Shown piece after piece: positions 1-8,750 of a DNA stretch of 24,605 bases (within the stretch, counting starts at the first letter, position 1; each line of letters begins with the position of its first letter). This DNA comes from Mesotaenium endlicherianum. Its lineage: Eukaryota > Streptophyta > Zygnematophyceae > Zygnematales > Mesotaeniaceae. The notes beneath the pieces are model-generated. The model made no database searches. It was not told the DNA's origin and worked only from the letters and a program-made list of their open reading frames with translations. The stretch is taken from assembly GCA_009602735.1 (NCBI GenBank), contig WELA01010285.1:301509-326113 (forward strand). The letters are read 5' to 3'. Made by a program: the position numbers and the translations under genes.

Positions 1-473
1 GAGACTGTCATGCGCTTGACTCAGTAAGAGAGACCTTATTTCCAAGTTATTAGGAATGACCAGCTTCAGCCTGCCTGAAGTGGTTTCAGTCACCCAGACC
101 CCTCCCTTGAGCTTATACCCGAGTGCAGTAGCACGACACATACCAGTAGTGGGGCTGGGCTCAAATGTTGGGTCAGAAAGGTAGGCTTTCCTAAGTTGTT
201 CAAGGAAGGACTTTTTCACCTTTAGTGAAGTGAGTGCACACAGGACTTTATCCATAGCATGCTGACTAAAGTTCCTTTCTTGCAGATCAGGTCTTCTAGA
301 GAGTGCATCAGCAGGATTCAACTTCCCTGGTTTGTAGTCGATCTGGACTTGGAACTGCTCCAGCATCTGGCTCCAGCGGTTCTCCCTCCTCGACAGTTTG
401 GACTTCTTCCGAAAGTGGGTCAGAGCTAGATGATACGTAATCACCTTAAAAGCTTTACCATGTAAGTATGCTC
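1..473 (-). mobile_element. Inverted partial copy of chromovirus pol (RNase H to integrase zinc domain)
   Basis: The reverse complement aligns base for base, without indels, to 3434-3906 of the chromovirus downstream (position p pairs with 3907-p). I count about 15 mismatches, so identity is near 97%. Read on the minus strand it covers the end of RNase H (the TDH motif region and the NPADALSRR motif), the linker, and the start of the integrase zinc-binding domain. It runs off the left edge of the window. The divergence shows it is a second copy of the same family, not an exact fold-back of the same molecule. It abuts gag of element 1 abruptly at 473/474, where the family's LTR, primer-binding site and gag start would be expected. 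Confidence 0.9.
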
Positions 474-1171
474 GTAAGTAAAACGCTACTGAAAGGCAGT
501 GCCGCAATCTGGTGGCTTAATCGGAAAGGAGAGCGTACGGCTCGGCAACTCGGTGATTCTACGTGGGTAGAGTTTGTCGAGAAGTTGCATGAGAAGTTTG
601 ATGTCATCAACCAGCAGGAGAAAGCTATCTATGCGATGATCTCCTGGACACTGAAGCAGACCACTTCAGTTGCTGAGTTTGCTCAAAAGTTCCAGGAGAA
701 CATGATGAAGCAGCCAGACTTGCCAAAACGGTATAGGATAGCAGACTTCAGGTATGGCTTGAAATCCGAAGTCTCTGGTCATTTCGCTGAGAAGAAGTAT
801 GAGAAACTGGCTGACTTGATCCAGGTACTGACGCCTGGGATCAACAGCAGTTCAATCAGAAGCGCCAGAGTAACGCTTTGGTGTCTAAGATTGTCAAAAA
901 GCCCCACGGTTCCTACAAAGCAATTGAAGGAGACCAGGCTGAGGATAATCAGGGTGATGAATATGAGTATGAGTACAATGCTATTCAGTCTAGAGGTAGA
1001 GGTGGTTTCTCTCGAGGTGGCTATGGAAGGGGTGGTGGTAGGACTAAGTCGAGACCAGNTCGAGACCAGCCTCAGCAAAATCCATTTGCTTTCATTGCCA
1101 GCAGCCAGGTCACTTCAGAGAGCAGTGTCCAGACAAGCACCTTCCTAAGGTCGAGAGAAAAGACCAGCCTT
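474..1171 (+). pseudogene. Gag capsid/nucleocapsid remnant with RGG-rich tail (element 1)
   Basis: The reading frame starting near 474 shows a retrotransposon gag domain: a GSAAIWW motif at the start, then an EFVEKLHEKF-like segment and a QTTSVAEFAQKF segment typical of plant Ty3/Gypsy gag. The start codon is lost upstream. Near 825-830 the homologous frame changes from frame 3 to frame 2. That frame runs to a stop at 1172-1174, and the protease frame takes over between 1149 and 1171. The C-terminal part (about 985-1050) is a Gly/Arg-rich RGG-type tract, with no CCHC zinc knuckle visible. RGG tracts bind nucleic acid in other proteins, so it may replace the knuckle; that is inference. An N at 1059 sits between two copies of a 10-bp sequence. 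Confidence 0.85.
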
Positions 1172-2243
1172 TAAAAGACAGCAACAGTCAGTAATCCAGT
1201 CTACTGACTGTGAGGATGCTAGAGATAGTGAGTCGTCACTAGCTGCCCTCGTAGCAGGTATTATGGGTCCTGCTGAACTGGATTCACTATGCATGCTTGA
1301 CAACCAGATAAAGGAGACCATCAGCAATATAGACGTCCAGAGAGTGCACACTCTGGATGCTCTTGTTCCACCTGATGTCCAACATTTCTTTGCTAAGTCA
1401 GGAGAACAATGCAAAAGTCAGGAAAAGACAGTCCCCCCTATCCTACTGCATCGCATGATTGCAGGTAGGAACGTGAGGGCATTTGTTGACGGAGGGGCGT
1501 CACATACTTTTATCCACAAGGACTTAGTTAAGCGGCTAAGGCTGCCTACTGTCACCCAAGGGAATAGAAAAATATTCCTTGGAGATGCCTCAAGTATCCC
1601 GGGAGGAGTTATAACCAAGCCTATTGAGGTCCAGTTAGGTTCTGGCATTGCAGTTCTAACTAAAACGCTTACATTTGAGGTACTCAACACTGGCCTTTAT
1701 AATCTCGTGCTAGGCAGGTCATGGCTTAATAGACATCAAGCTGAAGTGTGTTGGAGCAGAGGTACAGTTAAAGTGAGAGGAGCCGGTGATGGGCAGACTG
1801 ACTTGGCACCCACCAGTGCTCTTCCTCTTGACCTGTGTGGATGGCAAATGAAGGAAAAGGTGAGGCTTTCAGAAGGATGCAAGTTGCTGAATGCAATGGT
1901 ATTCGTCAAAAGCTGGAACCAGAAGGAAGACGGAATGTTCTGTCTGCTGCTAAGAGAGGTACCTCCTCAACCTGAAGAAGTGGTTGAGAAAAAGGTAAGC
2001 CCTCCGGAGCACCCTACTACTGCGAAAATTGTTGCTCAGTACACGGATGTATTTAATATGCCTCCAGGACTACCCCCTAAGCGGGACGTAGATCGTAAGA
2101 TTGATTTATTACCTGGTAGTCAGCCACCCTGGCAACGCACTTATGGCATGTCTTATGTGGAGAGCAAGGAGTTGAAAATACAGATTGCAGAGCTTGAGGA
2201 AAATGGCTATATTTCTCCCAGTAAATCACCTTACGGCGCACCC
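1149..2243 (+). pseudogene. Aspartic protease and start of reverse transcriptase (element 1)
   Basis: Frame 3 is open from 1149 to beyond 2243. The retropepsin-like domain has its active-site motif at about 1485-1502, reading VDGGAS where most relatives have D-S/T-G, and the second conserved segment LVLGRSWL at about 1708-1731. After a linker comes the RT N-terminal stretch with the family motif YISPSKSPYGAP ending at 2243. At that point the protein should continue into the VKKKDGS motif, but a 217-bp insert intervenes and the matching sequence resumes at 2461 in another frame. A first Met at 1263 lies mid-polyprotein and is unlikely to be a real start. Confidence 0.88.
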
Positions 2244-2460
2244 ACCTTACCCAAACGAAAAATAGGTATCCCGAAGGGGTTCTCCTTAGCCAAAGGAGAA
2301 CCCCTTCGGGATGTACATTTCCCCGCCCTATGCCGCCCTGCCCCCCTTCGGGGGGCAAAAAAACCTCTAAAAGCCAAATTGTGGGGACCCCGGGGGGGAC
2401 TAATCAATCACGCGCGCGAATGCTATGTGAGCATACACCTGTGTTTTCATGGAATTNTTT
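2244..2460 (+). repeat. GC-rich hairpin insert interrupting reverse transcriptase
   Basis: This 217-bp block lies exactly between two adjoining RT codons (SPYGAP before, [11 protein letters not shown] after). Its length, one more than a multiple of three, accounts for the change from frame 3 to frame 1. It holds a perfect 20-bp inverted repeat, 2268-2287 against 2293-2312, with a 5-nt loop. It also holds a second perfect hairpin, 2339-2346 against 2350-2357 (8-bp stem, 3-nt loop), followed directly by seven As in total. Further GC-rich runs (GGGGACCCC, CGCGCGCG) follow. It looks unlike the surrounding retroelement. Dense GC palindromes are known from some algal and fungal organelle genomes and from some small mobile elements; which applies here is inference. 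An N at 2457, near its right edge, leaves assembly error possible. Confidence 0.75.
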
Positions 2461-4014
2461 GTGTATCCTTTTGTAAAGAAAAAGGATGGCAGTATGCGGA
2501 TGTGTGTGGATTACAGAGCCCTGAACAGAATTACAGTAAAGAACAAGTATGCTTTACCCAGAATCGAGGACTTGCTTGATACCCTGTCTGGTGCTAAAGT
2601 GTTCAGTAAGATAGATTCCAAAAGTGGTTATCATCAAATCAGAATTGCTGAGGGGGATGAACACAAGACTGCCTTCCGCACACGCTATGGACACTATGAG
2701 TTCAACGTGATGCCATTTGGACTGACTAATGCTCCTGCCACCTTCACGGGTGCTACGAATGACATTTTCAGACCTTATTTGGATAAGTTTGTGCAAGTTT
2801 TCCTGGATGATATTTTAATTTTATCTAAAGATGAAGCTCAGCACGCTGAACACTTAAAGACAGTCCTGGACACTCTAAGAACGAATCACTTTTATGCTAA
2901 AATGAGCAAGTGTGATTTCTTTAAGGAAAGTATTGAATTCTTAGGCCACGTTGTCAGTAAAGAGGGCATCAGTGTGGATCCTAAGAAGATCCAGACCATA
3001 AGGGACTGGCCAGTACCACAGTCTGTCTCTGAAGTTAGATCCTTCCTCGGGTTGGCTAACTACTATAGGAGATTTATTGAGAATTATTCCACAAAGGCCA
3101 GTAAACTGACTGACCTTACTAAGAAAGACATCGGGTATGTGTGGGGGGAAGAGCAGCAGGCTGCCTTCCAGACCCTTAAAGATGCCCTTTGTTCTGCCCC
3201 AGTGCTAGCCGTGTATGACCCCAGCAAACCGGTGCAGGTGGTTACTGATGCCTCTGATTTTGCCATGGGTGCTATTTTGTTGCAGCCTGCTGACAAAACC
3301 ACAAAGGATGGTAAGGTACGGCAGGAGTGGCATCCTGTGTTGTATGAGTCTATGAAATTTAATCCAGCGGAGATTAATTACTCAGTGCATGATAAAGAGC
3401 TGCTAGCTATCATTCATGTACTCAAACAGTGGAGAGCATACTTACATGGTAAAGCTTTTAAGGTGATTACAGATCATCTAGCTCTGACCCACTTTCAGAA
3501 GAAGTCCAAGCTGTCGAGGAGGGAGAACCGCTGGAGCCAGATGCTGGAGCAGTTCCAAGTCCAGATCGACTACAAACCAGGGAAGTTGAATCCTGCTGAT
3601 GCACTCTCTAGAAGACCTGACTTGCAAGAAAGGAACTTTAGTCAGCATGCTGTAGATAAAGTCCTGTGTGCACTCACTTCACTAAAGGTGAAAAAGTCCT
3701 TCCTAGAACAACTTAGGAAAGCCTACCTTTCTGACCCAACATTTGAGCCCAGCCCCACTACTGGTGTGTGTTGTGCTACTGCACTCGGGTATAAGCTTAA
3801 GGGAGGGGTCTGGGTGACTGAAACCACTTCAGGCAGGCAGAAGCTGGTCATTTCTAATAACTTGGAAATAAGGTCTCTTTTACTGAGTCAAGCGCATGAC
3901 AGTCTCCTGCGTGGACATTTGGGACAGGCCAAAACTGTTGGCAAACTGGCAAAACATTATCATTGGGAGGGGTTACCCCGCGAGGTCTTGAAATATGTCA
4001 AGTTCTGTGACTAG
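2461..4014 (+). pseudogene. Reverse transcriptase, RNase H and start of integrase (element 1)
   Basis: Frame 1 is open to TAG 4012-4014. RT motifs are clear: [53 protein letters not shown], and the catalytic box FLDD with aspartates at 2806-2811. Next come the connection motif [12 protein letters not shown] and RNase H, with TDAS (Asp codon 3247), the HDKELLAI Glu region, TDH and NPADALSRR. The integrase zinc domain supplies its two histidines (AHDSLLRGH). The TAG falls between the two zinc cysteines (C-D-stop-C), where a sense codon is expected. The 5' part of RT lies before the hairpin insert, so no complete polymerase frame exists. Confidence 0.93.
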
Positions 4015-5197
4015 TGTCAGAGGAATAAGTCTCGGCACACACCACCCGGAGGTCTCTTGCAACCGCTACCCATCCCAGCTGGACGCTGGGAAACTATATC
4101 TATGGACTGGGTGGTCTCACTACCAAGAACTGCCAATGGGCATGATTCAATATTGAAAGTCGTCGAAAACTGACAAAAATGGTCATTTTTATCCCCACAA
4201 CTGTCAAAGTAACTGCATTCGAAACAGCGAGACAGTTCTACAACCATGTAGTATGCCAACATGGGCTTCCTTCTAATATCGTCTCAGATAGAGACTCAAA
4301 ATTCACCTCTGAGTTCTGAAAAGCTTTAACGGGGTTAATGGGAGTCCAACAGCTGCTCAGCACAGCAAACCACCCTCAGACTGATGGGCAGACTGAAAGA
4401 ACTAACCGAATTCTGCTGGAGGTGCTGAGAGCATATATTAACCAAAAACAAGATAATTGGGATGACCTGTTGCCTCAAATTTAGTTTGCGGTCAACAGTG
4501 CGGNTACACGTCAACGGGCAAGACTCCTTTTGAACTCAGCCTGGGTAGAGTTCCTAAGTCTCCTTCAGATGTGCTAGGGGAGAATTTAACTGACCCTGAA
4601 GGGATTGACAACCCGGTCTCCCTCCAGTTAACTCAGGAGTTTGCTGACACCATGTCAAAAGTCCAGCAGAACCTGCACAGAGCCCAAGAAAACCAACAAA
4701 AATACGCTAATCAACACCGTTGGTTGCTAACATTTTCAAAGGGCGATTTAGTCAAACTGCATTCTCAGCACCTGTACCTCCCTGGTGTGGTCAAGAAAAA
4801 GCTTGGCCCTGTCTGGATCGGTCCATATTCTATAGTGCGCCGTGGCGGTCAGAATGCTTACAAACTGAACATGTCAGCGGACTACAAGGGTCACCCGGTC
4901 TTTAATGTCTCCTTCCTGGAACCCTACATCAAAGGTGATACACTGTTCACAGGTTGGTGACCTGTCCAACCGGGACCGGTCCCCGCTGTCCGGGATGGCG
5001 ATCCTGAGGAATATGAGGTCGATGAGATTTTAGACGCTCGCTCGGTCCGTCGATCGTCTAAATATGTCATGAAGTACCTCATCCGATGGAAGGGTTACGA
5101 TGCCTCTGGGGACACTTGGGAATTTAAAGACCAGCTGACCAATGCCAAAGGGGCGTTGAAACGGTTCCACCTTCGGCCGGTTGGGGCATCGCCCTAA
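4015..5197 (+). pseudogene. Integrase core, GPY domain and chromodomain (element 1)
   Basis: The frame continues after the TAG at 4012 with the second zinc cysteine and the first catalytic Asp (MDW, codon 4105). A frameshift near 4166-4170 moves to frame 3, which holds the second Asp (SDRD, codon 4287) and Glu (QTERTNR, codon 4395). That stretch has nonsense codons TGA 4317 (expected Trp) and TAG 4482 (expected Glu). Near the N at 4504 it shifts to frame 2. Frame 2 carries the GPY/F module (LGPVWIGPYSIV, about 4800-4845), then TGA 4958, then a chromodomain from about 5006 (EYEVDEILDAR, YLIRWKGY, TWEF) ending at TAA 5195-5197. Chromodomains steer chromovirus integration toward modified histones. 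Confidence 0.92.
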
Positions 5198-5250
5198 CCG
5201 TCCCTTCAGTAGTCATGGGAAGGTGACAGGAGGTCCTGTCTCCATATAAG

Positions 5251-5260
5251 TGGAGGGGGA
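5251..5260 (+). promoter_or_regulatory. Polypurine tract of element 1
   Basis: A purine run (GGAGGGGGA after a T) ends exactly at the TG that begins the LTR at 5261. This is the expected position and composition of the plus-strand DNA synthesis primer. 5198-5250, between the chromodomain stop and this tract, shows nothing else. Confidence 0.8.
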
Positions 5261-5499
5261 TGTGACAGTTAGTGACAGTTGTGACAGGCAGCCCACCTTT
5301 AAAGTTAAGTTGGAGGGAGTGGTATTCTCTGATCACCATATTACACACTCAACCTGCGCTCACACTCACTTGCTCTCTAACTCAATTTTCCCTTATATTC
5401 ACTCACACCAGGTACTCCACACTAGGAACTCTCCCGATCGCGTTCCTCTTCATCAAGGGCACTCAGTAGCGGCAAAATATCATGACTTCACTAACTGCA
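5261..5499 (+). repeat. 3' LTR of element 1 (239 bp)
   Basis: It starts TGTGACAG directly after the polypurine tract and ends with CACTAACTGCA. The start contains CAGTTAGTGA and the end contains its reverse complement, giving near-terminal inverted repeats with TG...CA ends. No partner 5' LTR lies in the window, so the 3' boundary rests on the inverted repeat alone. A TTATATTC sequence around 5393 could be a weak TATA-like element, but this is not secure. Confidence 0.7.
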
Positions 5500-5520
5500 T
5501 TGTGTTTATGATTGAGCAGG

Positions 5521-7187
5521 ATGACTCTAAAGTCGGAACTCAAGAGGAAGAGAAGGGCGGAAGAGGCACATGCAGAATACTTGCAATTCCGTGGAGACAT
5601 CGAATCATCCTCCATCTCCGCTCGGGAATCACAACGACTCCAACAACAGCGGGAGGCACAGAAGAAGGAGGAGGAGGAGGAACAGGCCAGACTGAGGCAG
5701 GAAGAACTGGACAGAAAAGCTGCAGAGGAGGCCAAGAAAGCAGAGGAGGAGAGGCAAGCTGAGGAGAAGCGGAAGCAGCAGGCTGAAGAAGAGGAACAGA
5801 GGAGAATCAGCAGCTACCGCTACATAGTGCTGGGCAAGGGTTTTGATTTACTGGAGGAGGCCTTCAAGTACGCCCAGAGATGTCGCAGTGAGTCGCAGAA
5901 GGAAATCCTCCAGAGGGAAGGGAAGACATCCGAAAACTTTGACAAGTATATAGAGGTCCGCCCGGGGCTCCTACTCTACCATGATTACGCCAGGATGGTA
6001 GGATATACGGTCGGAGAGGCCAAGGCAATGGCCCAGGTGAAAGAAGCAGGGCTGTCTCAATTCCTGGTATCTGGGGGGCAGATAGGGTCATCAGGATGAT
6101 CCCCATGGACGCGAACAACTTTAAGGACTCAACACCCCATAACAGGTTCAAGGCCATGTATAATGAGGTGGAGAGAAGGAGCAGGGAATTCTTGGCCAGG
6201 GAAACCAGTCAGCTGGACTTTGCAGGGCACTGGTACCCTTGTACTCTTAAAAGGACAGACCCTGCCTTCTTTCAGAAGCCCACCGATTGGCGGTGGATGA
6301 CCATCAACACGAGGGACCAGCAGAATGACAGGGCAACGGATGAGGATTTCCTGACAGACCTAAAGAGGAACATAGTATTGCCCCCTCACATTGCGGCTTG
6401 GGACCCAAGATTGGATGGAGTCAGAGACTGCATGAGCCAAGAGATGCAGGGGGACAGAAGCAGGGCCCGAGAGTCATTCTCAAAAGGGAAGCACGCTTAT
6501 GCCAAATGGGCAAGTAAGCAGGGGGAAAAGGACCTCTATGCGGTCCGGACTCAGCAGCCCCCACCAGCACCCAAAAGGGGAAGGTCAGTAGGATATTCTT
6601 TTTCTCGGGAAGAGCTGGAGCAGCTGACAGAAGAGACCCCAGAAGTCTCAGAGGAACCCGGGGACGGCGAGGAGGAGGAGTCAGAGGAAGACGAGGAGGA
6701 AGGCGAGGAGGAGGACACTAGCCCCGCCGTGATCCTGACACCTGCCACATCCCCTGTAAGGCAGAAGACGGGGTTGGCCCTGCAGCAACTCGCCGAAGAG
6801 GAGGATATCACTTGGCTGGGAACTGCCAGAGGACAGAGCCCATATGTAGGCACGGAGACCCAGTCAGATAGGGCAGACAGGAGGGCTGCTCGGGAGATAG
6901 CAAGAGGCCTGCCAGCATCTCCCTCGCAGAGAGGGCATGTACCCTTGGCCCATGTCATGCAACATCCTTCTGGGATGCCGGTATACGTACCTGTCAGTTT
7001 GAGGGCTGCCCAGGAGAAGGCTGCCTCCCTTCAGTTTTAGACTGTGCAGGAGGAAACTGCCCAGTTACTGCGTTCTCCGCCGGGTCCTTACACGGAATCT
7101 CCCTCTCTGACAGGCTTCAGAAGACCCCAAGACAGGAGGAGGTCTGGCTCCCCTGAGTATAGGGCCTCAAGAACATCTCCCTCCTAA
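5521..7187 (+). pseudogene. Unrecognised coiled-coil/acidic protein gene, likely internal region of a retroelement
   Basis: I do not recognise the family. The first segment (ATG 5521, frame 1, to TGA 6097-6099) has a basic start, a long Glu/Lys/Gln/Ala-rich coiled coil (about 5640-5810) and then globular-looking sequence. The second segment (frame 3) follows with no gap: it is open well before ATG 6096 and continues the globular part (motifs HWYPCTLKR, DWRWMTINTR). A very acidic Glu/Asp tract (about 6640-6720) and a Pro/Ser-rich part follow, to TAG 7038-7040. The same frame stays open for 48 more codons (Gln-, Pro-, Arg/Ser-rich) to TAA 7185-7187, so the TAG is probably a CAG-to-TAG mutation. 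The frame change lies between about 6040 and 6090; a six-G run at 6073-6078 is the likeliest site. The gene sits 5' of a polypurine tract and LTR A, which suggests a gag-like or accessory retroelement protein. No protease, RT or integrase is present. Confidence 0.6.
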
Positions 7188-7260
7188 TGGCAGTAGGCTG
7201 GGGACGGAAGGGACAGCACGCTGTTATTAGTGTTAGTGTTGTCGAGGCGACAACATAATA

Positions 7261-7272
7261 AGTTGGAGGGAT
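7261..7272 (+). promoter_or_regulatory. Polypurine tract preceding LTR A
   Basis: AGTTGGAGGGAT directly precedes the TGTAATG start of LTR A. It resembles a polypurine tract and marks LTR A as a 3' LTR whose internal region lies upstream, including the unrecognised gene. 7188-7260 contains nothing else that I can identify. Confidence 0.6.
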
Positions 7273-7999
7273 TGTAATGAATCAGTATATTGGTCGATAT
7301 AATATTCATTTAAATAATAAAGTTAAATAAGTTCAGCCTGCTGAACTTTAGTTAATATCGAGTCTGCTGGACTTTATTNATCAAATCATCCGTTTAATGA
7401 CTCAGCCGGAAGCAGCAGGCTGAAGTCAACTTAGGTCAGCTTGCTGACAAATTCTTTGACAGTCAGCTGACTTCCGTAGTCGGTCGCAGCGAACTGCCTA
7501 GATATGCTTCTAAGTGTGGTGTGCTAGATGAATGGCCAGTTGACATCCTCAGGATGGATGGCGATTTGGGATGATGGGAGATGGCGGTGGATTTGGTTAA
7601 CCGAGGTCCTACCAGCGTGGTTAAGTCCCGGGTAGGCGGTGCCATCGCACTGGCCGTTGAACAGTAAACTCATTCCATGTACATATGCTAGGCATTGCTC
7701 TCGAGTTCGGCATTCGGAAGCGAGGCCAACTCTCTTGTACAGCTTACTGAGAGAGAGATCTGAATCCAAGGCGAGAAGCCATTGATACGCACTGTCTTCT
7801 AACCTTGCTTACGTATGAGTTTACTGATTTGCATTATTGATGCTAGTTTACTCGCATTTGACTTACGAGTATTATTCACTGCTAGTGTGTTGTCCTTCGC
7901 CGTTTAACCACGTCAACGGAAAAGACCATAAAGATTACTTGCTGATATAAAGATTTTTATTAATTGTTAATTGCCTATTTGGTAAGTCGATTCATTTCA
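7273..7999 (+). repeat. LTR A, a 3' LTR of about 727 bp
   Basis: It begins TGTAATGAATC and ends GATTCATTTCA, an 11-bp terminal inverted repeat with one mismatch and TG...CA ends. A related sequence in opposite orientation occurs at 15787 downward (LTR B). The two share the 5' end, a core near 7608-7636 with only two differences in 29 bp, and the 3' terminal stretch. The first 200 bp are rich in short CAGC/GCTG palindromes (7331-7346, 7435-7448, 7462-7471). An N lies at 7379. No coding sequence is supported here. Confidence 0.65.
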
Positions 8000-8041
8000 A
8001 CAAGCACTGACATTCAAGAAAGGACTCAGCTTTAATACAAC

Positions 8042-8218
8042 TGAAATGAATCTTGCTTATTCAAAATAAATATATATAATTTAACTATATAAGATCAGAG
8101 TTAGGTGGAAGCGTGTAAAATCAGGGAGCAATCTTTGCCCTTATAATAACTACCGTGTACACATCTATACCCCTTGACTCACTTACAGTAGTGTGCCATA
8201 GTTGCACACTAACACAAG
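8042..8218 (-). repeat. LTR B, 3' terminal part (left of element 3)
   Basis: It begins TGAAATGAATC on the plus strand, the mirror image of the end of LTR A at 7989-7999, and the next 15 or so bases also resemble the LTR A end. On the minus strand this is the terminal part of an LTR whose other terminus is CATTACA at 15781-15787. Element 3 inserted between the two parts. The 42 bp between LTR A and this point (8000-8041) hold no recognisable primer-binding site. Confidence 0.5.
8214..8218. repeat. Target site duplication of element 3, left copy
   Basis: ACAAG directly precedes the 5' LTR and is repeated at 14755-14759 directly after the 3' LTR. A 5-bp duplication is standard for Ty3/Gypsy integration. 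Confidence 0.85.
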
Positions 8219-8722
8219 TGTAGGAATTTGAGTTATAATATATTAGTTTGCATATATTTTGATGCTTTTGAATATTTTTGGAGTAGTATTGTGTGGAGTC
8301 AAGTGTGATTAGATACTCTAGTGACTTGGTTCATGTCCTTTGAACCCTCTAAGGCACTTTCAAAGTTAGAGTAAGGACCTAGAAGAACTGCATGTGGCAA
8401 AAGTCAAATGTGCCATTTTTAGGTCAAAAGAACATGTGTACATTATTCTAGAAAGAGGTGGCAAGTTTTGGGATGTGTTGGGTGCCAACACATCAACATG
8501 CACCTTTTTAGAAATTTCTTATGTAGCAAGTATATAAACAAGAGCTAGAACATAGAAAGACATGCCAGAATCACTCTTGTACGTGCCAAATTCCAGGAAC
8601 TATACTAACTTTCAAGAAGTCAACTCTCTTTCAGGAAGCTACCACTTGTGTTCAAAGATCCTTGTCTTGAATAAATAAAGTATTCTATTTTACTAAGTAC
8701 TTTATCTACGTGTTTCACTACA
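8219..8722 (+). repeat. 5' LTR of element 3 (504 bp)
   Basis: It starts TGTAG and ends CTACA, a 5-bp terminal inverted repeat. A TATA box (TATATAAA) at 8531-8538 and an AATAAA signal at 8670-8675 lie in the order expected of U3-R-U5. The matching 3' LTR is at 14256-14754. Differences cluster near the start and around 8603-8625; a 4-bp indel lies near 8450. Confidence 0.96.
8531..8538 (+). promoter_or_regulatory. TATA box in 5' LTR of element 3
   Basis: TATATAAA lies about 130 bp before the AATAAA signal in the LTR and is kept unchanged in the 3' LTR at 14564-14571. This is the probable Pol II promoter for the element's genomic RNA. Confidence 0.7.
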
Positions 8723-8723
8723 A

Positions 8724-8735
8724 TGGTATCGGAGC
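8724..8735 (+). promoter_or_regulatory. Primer-binding site (tRNA-Met type) of element 3
   Basis: TGGTATCGGAGC begins two bases after the LTR end. It differs by one base from TGGTATCAGAGC, the usual plant retroelement site complementary to the 3' end of initiator tRNA-Met. Confidence 0.9.
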
Positions 8736-8750
8736 TAGGCACTTTGGTAG

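Larger units (their letters stand above)
474..5499 (+). mobile_element. Element 1: decayed Ty3/Gypsy chromovirus, 5' truncated
   Basis: Gag, protease, RT, RNase H, integrase and chromodomain occur in Ty3/Gypsy order, followed by a polypurine tract and a 3' LTR. The 5' LTR, primer-binding site and gag start are missing: the element begins inside gag, directly against an inverted fragment of the same family. The coding region is broken by several frameshifts, by nonsense codons (4012, 4317, 4482 and probably 4958) and by a 217-bp insert in RT. The copy is therefore non-functional. Chromodomain-bearing Ty3/Gypsy elements are common in plants, fungi and some animals. Confidence 0.93.

Noticed and set aside
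2268-2357. Bacterial rho-independent terminator
   Set aside because: The stem-loops resemble one, but the setting is a nuclear retroelement and the run after the second stem is A, not T, on this strand.
6551-6958. Minus-strand open frame with long serine runs
   Set aside because: It is the antisense shadow of the Glu/Asp-rich tract of the plus-strand gene.
7463-7645. Short minus-strand frame sharing a PTRDLTTLVG peptide with a plus-strand frame at 15314-15526
   Set aside because: The match follows from nucleotide conservation of the LTR core; the flanking peptides do not agree.
7595-7645. Possible tRNA gene in the LTR A core
   Set aside because: Only a T-arm-like loop is present; no acceptor stem, D-arm or anticodon arm can be folded.
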